Shown: positions 50,005 to 54,835 of the stretch, in pieces
Layout: each line of letters opens with the position of its first letter
Numbering within the stretch: the stretch's first letter is position 1
NCBI GenBank assembly: GCA_000434395.1
Contig: FR878802.1
Span: forward strand, 1 to 54,835
Reading direction: 5' to 3'
Length of the DNA stretch: 54,835 nt
DNA from: Clostridium sp. CAG:568
GTDB lineage: Bacteria > Bacillota_I > Bacilli_A > RFN20 > CAG-288
Notes under the pieces: generated by a model
The model's database searches: none
What the model was told of the DNA's origin: nothing
What the model saw: the letters and a program-made list of their open reading frames with translations, nothing else
Translations under genes and position numbers: made by a program

Positions 50005-52320
50005 ATGAAGAGGGCTTTGGCAATTTTCTTATCCTTTGTTTGCTCATTTATGCTTATTTCGTTTGGACTCTCTGATTGGATTCTGAACACCCCTGCCGTA
50101 GCGAAAGCCGATCCTTCTTTCGCCAGCGTTGGTGGGAAGATTGATAATTACACCTTCGACGGGAAGAATGAGTCATCTACGCCATATGCCAGCTTTACCA
50201 CTTTGGAAGGAGCCGTAAAAAACGCAAACGAGAAGGCGGCAACGACCAAAGTACATATGTATCTCACGATTGGATCCCATATTAACGTTAGAAATCAGAC
50301 GATTAAGCTGAACAGCGGCGTTTCCTTATACATGCCTTATTCAGAGAAGAAGTGCGACATTTCCGATAATAGCGAGATAAAGGCTCTTAGAGACGAATTC
50401 ATCGATATATCAGATCAGAATATTAAAAAATATAGGGTTAGCAGTTTTTCCTTATACTCCACGAATATAACAATTTCATCAGGAGCTGCCATATATATCG
50501 GAGGGCAATTCAGGCAAAAAGGAGTCTCTGGGTATTACTCTGAAATCGGTCTTAATAATACGTCTTCGATTACTGTCTCAGGCGAATTGTATTGCAATGG
50601 ATATATAAAGGAAATCAGCGCGAAGAATGTGGACAACGATGACGACGTATCCAATTATCGATTCAGCAACGAGTCAGATAAATTGAGGTATGTCAAGGTC
50701 CTTTCTGGCGGGTATTTGAAAACGCCGATGGCCTTCTATGATGCAGGCTCAATGGGTGAGCTTACCGGTTTGAACGGGAAAGACGTCTTCCCGATCAACG
50801 TTTTCGATTTCCCGTGCATCCAAACGTATTTCTCCATCGCCAGCGGGGCAAAATTCGAGGCGGCCGCAAGGATGTTCAAATCAAGTGGTGGGACGGAAAT
50901 ACCGATAAATGAGACATTGCTTATCATTTATAATGGCAAATCAAATAAGAAGAATCCATTTATCAAACTCACGAGCGGATACATCTCTTTTGAGTATTGC
51001 CCATTGCAGCCTGGGTACACCTCTTCGGATGCCTCGAAAACATACATGTGCATTAATGGAGCTGCTGATTTGGGCTATATATCCATCACTGTTAACGGGA
51101 CTGATATCACGACTAGCGGCAAATTCCTGCCGATGTCGTACAAAATGCAAGTTGTCATCGGCAAAGCTGGGAATTTCAACACCAATGGGTATGACATGAA
51201 ATTCATGGGAGGCTCATCTCTTACAGTTTGCGAGGGTGGGACGCTCAATCTAAAGAGCAAGCTAATCGGGTACAAAGCCAAATCCACGGCCGGGATAATA
51301 GACTATCCTCAAGCTTACGGAGATTCGAAATTCCTTGTGAATGGCAGCGTTGTGATGTCGAGTTCCGCCCAGCTTGGCGGTCATTTCACGACAAAAGAAG
51401 GAGCCGGCAATGCTAAAATGGATTTATCAAATGCCCCCCAGGATTCCTTAAAGGTCACGTCATACGAAGGCTTGACCAAAACAGGCATTTCCGTTTATGC
51501 GACCGGAGACTTTTTTGATAGCGACACGGATGCAAAGATTTCGTACCTTTTGAAGGGCGGCGTTGTCGTCTCGTCGGATCCGAATGAGAGAATGTGCTGG
51601 GCCGATGGTGGCAACCTTAATTCGTTCCTTTTAACAATAAGGGTAGATAACAGGAATAACTATGAGCACCCAGCCTTGGGATACAAAGTCTCCATGTTTA
51701 ACTCAAGCAACAAAGAGTCTTCACTAACACCGGAGGGTGTTTATGTGACGACGGATTCAGAGTTCCCAATTGAGAAGGGGCTGAAATTCAAGGTCGATTC
51801 GTTAGACAGAGCCGAAAAGACTGAGTTCACAAGTCAAAATGGAAGCAACTACACGTTCAGTAGCGGCACATCATTCACTATGGTAGGCGACATCGAGGTA
51901 ACCATATACCCTAGCGAAGGCGTGTTGGTAAGATTCAGCATTGATAACGAAAGTGGATCAGGCGGGTCTACGACAGTCATTTCCGAATCGGCCACTAGTG
52001 GCGGTACTTATTATCAAATAGGTACTTCTAGTGCTGGTTCTGCCGTTGATATTGCGGTCAAGAAGGGCGCCTATATTAAATATGAAGTTACTCAAGGCAA
52101 TGCAAAAGGAACAAAGTTGGGGAACCATTATTTGTTCAGCGGTTTAGTGACAATTCATGCTAATGACGATTCCTCAAAAAATAATGGGCAACAATTAACC
52201 ACCAAAATTAAGAATAAAACTTCTTTTTTCGGTTATATTCTTGCTGGAAGCACTAGCGTTTCGACTAATACTCATATAACGTCAAATTCAACAATCCATG
52301 CCTACATAGAGAAGAGGTAG
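50005..52320 (+). CDS. Large secreted beta-rich (beta-helix-like) surface protein
   Basis: 771 residues. Signal peptide (about 1-25: IFLSFVCSFMLISFGLSDWI), then FTTLEGAVKNANEK and many short beta-rich stretches (NITISSGAAIYIGG, TSSITVSGELYCNG, GSSLTVCEGGTLNL) typical of a right-handed beta-helix or adhesin-like passenger. The last about 130 residues carry Gly/Ser/Thr-rich repeats (GSGGSTTVISESATSGGTYY). It has no LPxTG or C-terminal membrane anchor. GC-richer than its surroundings, and like the SymE operon it belongs to the island between the two repeats. Function unknown; adhesion or a fibre component is inference. Confidence 0.72.
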   Translation: MKRALAIFLSFVCSFMLISFGLSDWILNTPAVAKADPSFASVGGKIDNYTFDGKNESSTPYASFTTLEGAVKNANEKAATTKVHMYLTIGSHINVRNQTIKLNSGVSLYMPYSEKKCDISDNSEIKALRDEFIDISDQNIKKYRVSSFSLYSTNITISSGAAIYIGGQFRQKGVSGYYSEIGLNNTSSITVSGELYCNGYIKEISAKNVDNDDDVSNYRFSNESDKLRYVKVLSGGYLKTPMAFYDAGSMGELTGLNGKDVFPINVFDFPCIQTYFSIASGAKFEAAARMFKSSGGTEIPINETLLIIYNGKSNKKNPFIKLTSGYISFEYCPLQPGYTSSDASKTYMCINGAADLGYISITVNGTDITTSGKFLPMSYKMQVVIGKAGNFNTNGYDMKFMGGSSLTVCEGGTLNLKSKLIGYKAKSTAGIIDYPQAYGDSKFLVNGSVVMSSSAQLGGHFTTKEGAGNAKMDLSNAPQDSLKVTSYEGLTKTGISVYATGDFFDSDTDAKISYLLKGGVVVSSDPNERMCWADGGNLNSFLLTIRVDNRNNYEHPALGYKVSMFNSSNKESSLTPEGVYVTTDSEFPIEKGLKFKVDSLDRAEKTEFTSQNGSNYTFSSGTSFTMVGDIEVTIYPSEGVLVRFSIDNESGSGGSTTVISESATSGGTYYQIGTSSAGSAVDIAVKKGAYIKYEVTQGNAKGTKLGNHYLFSGLVTIHANDDSSKNNGQQLTTKIKNKTSFFGYILAGSTSVSTNTHITSNSTIHAYIEKR

Positions 52321-52467
52321 CTATGAAATTGCATATTTGAATGTTTCCTCACACTATTGACGTTGATTATAACTTCCAGTAGACCTGTCGAAAAATGCTA
52401 CCAGTTGATATGTTCCTTCTATGCGGTTCATCGTATGTATGGTCATGTTCCTTACGTTCAAACTATG
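52321..52467 (+). pseudogene. Decayed remnant of an RlmCD-type methyltransferase 3' end
   Basis: Short stretches resemble the methyltransferase end: GATATGTTCC near 52408 recalls VDMFP, and the frame running into repeat B reads YVQTMHVETVVLLSRKNG before TAA (52507-52509). The pieces between do not stay in one frame. This is a broken partial copy of the 3' end of the gene at 45015-46379. Confidence 0.55.
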
Positions 52468-52695
52468 CATGTTGAGACGGTGGTGTTGCTAAGTCGTAAA
52501 AACGGCTAAAAAAGGCAAAAAATCGACAAAATTTGAAGGATTTCCTTCTTTCTAAAAATGAGGGAAATCCTCTTTTTTATTACAAAAATGCCTCAAATCG
52601 CGGTAAACCGGTAAAAAGCAGGACTTTACTCGTATGGGGAAATAGGTCAACTTCAAAAATGAACACCCATCCTACCTAGTATCGATATGGGGATA
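52468..52695 (+). repeat. Long direct repeat, copy B
   Basis: About 228 bp homologous to 46338-46564, with scattered substitutions and small indels, so the duplication is not recent. It keeps the HVETVVLLS(R)KNG codons, the terminator hairpin and the CGGTAAACCGG block, but the ATCGAT palindrome is less perfect. Confidence 0.9.
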
Positions 52696-53092
52696 ATTGG
52701 ATTGTATGTTTACACGATGGAGGAAATAGGTGAAAAAACTTGTTTATGGGCTTTTATTGAAATCCGTCGTTTCCTCATTTTTTGTGTTTTCAGAGTAGAC
52801 TGCAACTACACAGACAACATGGAAAACAGGTTGTGGGTCGAAAAATAGGCAAAAACATGGGTATAGTTTGATTGCGGGGCGAAAAACAAATAGGTTTGTT
52901 GATTGTGCGAGTTTCAATAAAAGATATTTGCTCGTGCGTTTTATTAATCTTTTTAGGCTTTGCACGAAATACATTTCTCGATTTTATGTTTCGTTTCGAC
53001 TTGAACCAATGAATGAACCAATGATTGAACTAATAAGTGAACCAATCTGGACTTTAAAGTATACTATTATTACTATTGGATAGGGGATATAT
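52696..53092 (+). other. Region with a 12-bp tandem repeat, probable tail of a decayed AlbA-type gene
   Basis: No complete gene. A plus-strand frame ending at 53083 reads FYVSFRLEPMNEPMIELISEP. Four 12-bp units (53002-53049: TGAACCAATGAA, TGAACCAATGAT, TGAACTAATAAG, TGAACCAATCTG) give NEPM/NEPI-type linker repeats as found at the end of the HATPase_c_4 domain of AlbA/Schlafen-type regulators. I take this as a 3' fragment of such a gene. TATACT near 53061 may be the promoter of the next pseudogene. Confidence 0.45.
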
Positions 53093-53490
53093 ATGAATTT
53101 AGGAAAAGAAAGTTAAACGATTGAATTCAAGGAATCTACAAGTGAATTAAAAGAAGGAATACGATCTATTGCTTCTATGTTGAATAAAAATCAGCATTGC
53201 GTGCTTTACTTTGGCGTTAATGACAATGGGGATGTGATTGGCCAGCAAATTGGAAACCGAACACTTCATGATGTTTCTCAGGCAATTTCAGTCAACATCG
53301 AACCTTGTGAAACTCAAGAAACTCGGACTTATTGAAAAAGCTGGAAAGGCTGATATGAGAAAATACATAGTTGGGATGATAGAAGTGGTCATTTCAAACC
53401 AAATATAAAATCAATGAAATATGCAGATGAAGCCTTTGGAAAACTTCCGAAGGAACTGTTCACAAAGAATTCAAAGAAAGGAAACAAATA
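53093..53490 (+). pseudogene. AlbA_2/Schlafen-type ATP-binding regulator pseudogene
   Basis: From ATG 53093 (AGGGGAT upstream) the frame reads MNLGKES then TAA (53114-53116). It continues in the same frame as TIEFKESTSELKEGIRSIAS, then LYFGVNDNGDVIGQQIG and TLHDVSQAISVNIEP, the AlbA_2 N-terminal domain. The stop is one base away from the GAA of the expected ESExxEFK. The frame then breaks. KLKKLGLIEKAGKAD and DDRSGHFKPNIKS appear in two other frames, like the C-terminal winged helix of the same family, so the centre is deleted. Not functional. Confidence 0.85.
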
Positions 53491-53492
53491 AA

Positions 53493-53870
53493 ATGGATAA
53501 CTTGATTGGTAAATACGGTTCCACCCTCTGGGAACCGCCCATAGACGAAGAGGATGCCAAGTGGTACAACGGTGGGAAAGAAGCTCAGGGCCACCAAGGC
53601 CTCGTTGGGAAAGTCATCAAGGATGATGGCGATATCCTGACCATGTTTTGCCAAGGAAGGACGATGCGTTTCTTCAAGAAAGACTTTAAAGCCTATCAGG
53701 AACCGGAATTCGAGTGGGGCGACAAAGTCCTGATTCTCGACAAGAACCTGGAAGGTACAATCTGCCATTTCACCTGGCACTTTAAGAACAAAGAGTACTT
53801 CTATTTTGTCGAAGTCAATGGCAAGAGACTGAAGAAGCGATATTACAGGACGGATTTGAAAAAGCTATGA
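53493..53870 (+). CDS. Hypothetical protein preceding the KptA-like gene
   Basis: About 125 residues. Start at 53493, reading MDNLIGKYGSTLWEPP, with AAAGGAAA upstream. Acidic N-terminal half, then a basic beta-rich segment (KVIKDDGDILTMF, GRTMRFFKKDF) and an aromatic-rich end (HFTWHFKNKEYFYFVEVNGK). Its stop overlaps the next start (ATGA). Codon use is clearly less AT-rich than the window average. I recognise no family; an RNA-repair partner of KptA is inference from position only. Confidence 0.7.
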   Translation: MDNLIGKYGSTLWEPPIDEEDAKWYNGGKEAQGHQGLVGKVIKDDGDILTMFCQGRTMRFFKKDFKAYQEPEFEWGDKVLILDKNLEGTICHFTWHFKNKEYFYFVEVNGKRLKKRYYRTDLKKL

Positions 53871-54412
53871 ACTACCTAGAACTCAGCAAAGAAGTCTCCT
53901 ATGCCCTGCGCCACGCCCCATGGGAATATGAGCTCGAGATGGACGAAGAGGGATTCGTCCCGATAGCGCAACTTCTCGCCGCCCTCGATGAGACCGGGCA
54001 TTATGAGAGGAAGATTACAATCGAGGACCTCCATTATATGATGGAAGCCAGCGACAAGAAGCGCCATGAAATCGTCGGTGACAAGATCAGAGCTCTTTAC
54101 GGCCATTCCGTCCCTAACAAAATCCAAAAAGAAAAAGCTACTCCACCTGATGTCTTATATCATGGCACGGCTCATAAATTTATAGATTCCATTATGAAAA
54201 GCGGGTTAATCCCTAAAGGCAGGCAATATGTTCATTTGTCTATGGACACAGAAACTGCTCTTATCGTTGGCAAAAGAAGAGATAATAATCCTGTCTTGCT
54301 AGAAATTAATGCAAAACAGGCTTATGCAGGTGGTGTTTCTTTCTATATCGGCAATGATAAGGTATGGCTTAGCGATAATATACCGTCGAAATATATCAAG
54401 ATAAAATATTAA
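53867..54412 (+). CDS. kptA: RNA 2'-phosphotransferase (KptA/Tpt1-like)
   Basis: 181 residues, the family length. Tpt1/KptA uses NAD+ to remove an internal 2'-phosphate left by some RNA ligases. Family blocks: SKEVSYALRHAPWEYELEMDEEGFV, SDKKRHEIVGDKIRALYGHS, PDVLYHGTAHKFIDSIMKSGL, QYVHLSMDTETAL and VLLEINA, then VWLSDNIPSKYI. Catalytic Arg and His of ALRH and the Arg before QYVHLS are present. The first half is GC-rich, while from about 54120 the codons become AT-rich like the core genome. That suggests a recombinant gene. Bacterial members often sit in accessory regions; the substrate is unknown. Confidence 0.9.
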   Translation: MNYLELSKEVSYALRHAPWEYELEMDEEGFVPIAQLLAALDETGHYERKITIEDLHYMMEASDKKRHEIVGDKIRALYGHSVPNKIQKEKATPPDVLYHGTAHKFIDSIMKSGLIPKGRQYVHLSMDTETALIVGKRRDNNPVLLEINAKQAYAGGVSFYIGNDKVWLSDNIPSKYIKIKY

Positions 54413-54432
54413 TATCATCAAAATAGAAGCGT

Positions 54433-54481
54433 TCTTCTACTACCAAAACTCAATTTTAATGATAATTTTGGTAGTAGAAGA
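54433..54481 (+). terminator. Long hairpin after kptA
   Basis: A perfect 16-bp stem (TCTTCTACTACCAAAA and TTTTGGTAGTAGAAGA) around a 17-base AT-rich loop, with T-rich DNA following. Longer than the other terminators here and 20 bp past the stop. It may be a terminator or an inverted repeat edge. Confidence 0.65.
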
Positions 54482-54519
54482 TGTTTTATGTTTTTTGAAA
54501 TGGCAAAAATAATGGCTAA

Positions 54520-54835
54520 AATCCATGGATAGACGGAAACGAACCGATGATCACGGTGTACTCCGATAGGATTGAGATACTTTCAAGAGGCGGACTTGCA
54601 CCTCTTCAGACTAAGGCCGGTTTCTTTCGTGGACATTCCGTTCCCGTAAATGAGAAACTATCTGAAATTTTCTTGCAACTGCATATCAGTGAAAAAACGG
54701 GAAGAGGAATTCCTGTTATTTCGTCTGAATACGGAGAAGGGGCGTTTGATTTCTCCGACAACGACATCACCGTCACCATTCCATTCAACTTCATCAACGA
54801 GGTGGGTGATAAAGTGGGTGATAAAGTGGGTGATA
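54520..54835 (+). pseudogene. HATPase_c_4-like C-terminal fragment of an AlbA-type regulator, running off the window
   Basis: An open frame starts straight after TAA (54517-54519) and runs to the window end. It reads GNEPMITVYSDRIEILSRGGL, then PVNEKLSEIFLQLHISEKTGRGIPVI and FSDNDITVTIPF, the C-terminal ATP-binding domain usual in AlbA/Schlafen-type regulators. It lacks the AlbA_2 domain and any credible start, so it is a 5'-truncated remnant, though the 3' end is not visible. It ends in VGDK repeats. Confidence 0.75.
54802..54835 (+). repeat. 12-bp tandem repeat (GTGGGTGATAAA)
   Basis: Two full units and ten bases of a third before the window ends, encoding VGDK. In this family, such linker repeats sit between the ATP-binding and winged-helix domains, and they can change length by slippage. 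The number of copies beyond the window is unknown. Confidence 0.85.

Noticed and set aside
53002..53049. Four 12-bp units as a CRISPR or VNTR locus
   Set aside because: The units are contiguous without spacers and keep a NEPM/NEPI-type reading frame, as in linker repeats of AlbA-type proteins.

Overview
The window looks like chromosomal DNA of a low-GC, Gram-positive-type bacterium. A gut or rumen Bacilli/Erysipelotrichia-like lineage is my inference. The signs are AGGAGG-type ribosome binding sites, many lipoproteins with a lipobox, an AddAB-type nuclease, a heterodimeric ABC exporter, AgrC/LytTR-type signalling and cre-like operators. TGA is used as a stop and the only tRNA-Trp has anticodon CCA, so the code is standard and not the Mollicutes UGA=Trp code. 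No rRNA, CRISPR array, transposase or integrase is visible.

Layout. 1-5.4 kb: the 3' end of an AgrC-like histidine kinase faces a minus-strand operon of lipoprotein, membrane-anchored domain-swapped GH3 glycosidase and small membrane protein. 5.5-13.3 kb: housekeeping genes (YjbR-like, HAD phosphatase, phosphohexomutase, RluA pseudouridine synthase) around an unrecognised three-gene overlapping membrane operon (10.06-12.33 kb). 13.4-16.6 kb: two tRNA-Ser genes with near-identical 49-bp trailers, a DUF7662-like gene, a lipoprotein and a radical SAM pseudogene. 16.6-20.4 kb: a heterodimeric ABC exporter operon with a terminator-like hairpin in its leader. 20.7-27.5 kb: MreB paralogue, LytTR regulator and AgrC-like kinase, then a second lipoprotein-GH3 pair. 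This parallels the left-end cassette. The GH3 operons, the mreB operon and mgtC all have cre-like 14-mers upstream, suggesting catabolite or LacI-family control. 27.5-46.4 kb: YqeY, tRNA-Trp, a lipoprotein, addB-addA, a membrane XRE regulator, MgtC, a PLD-DEAD-DUF3427 helicase, a Nudix hydrolase, rpsO, a nitroreductase, a BaiN-like flavoprotein, a DUF5677-like protein and an RlmCD-type methyltransferase.

46.4-54.8 kb is a foreign-looking accessory region with less AT-rich codon use. A ~228-bp direct repeat covers the 3' tip of the RlmCD-type gene and the DNA after it. The second copy lies 6.1 kb away, so the repeats bracket an island. The island holds a minus-strand operon of a SymE/AbrB-fold protein, a protein with a transglutaminase-like Cys-His-Asp triad and helical tail, and a smaller helical partner, with an inverted repeat in its promoter. 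Divergent from it are two secreted proteins, one very large. Beyond the second repeat lie several broken pieces of AlbA/Schlafen-type ATP-binding regulators, interrupted by a small gene and a KptA-like RNA 2'-phosphotransferase whose base composition changes halfway along.

Best candidates for undescribed biology: (1) the SymE-triad-helical operon; (2) the tRNA-Ser trailers, which are complementary to the T-arm of their own tRNA with a matching base change in both copies; (3) the duplicated MreB/LytTR/AgrC-GH3 cassettes; (4) the ABC exporter leader attenuator; (5) the three-gene membrane operon at 10-12.3 kb.
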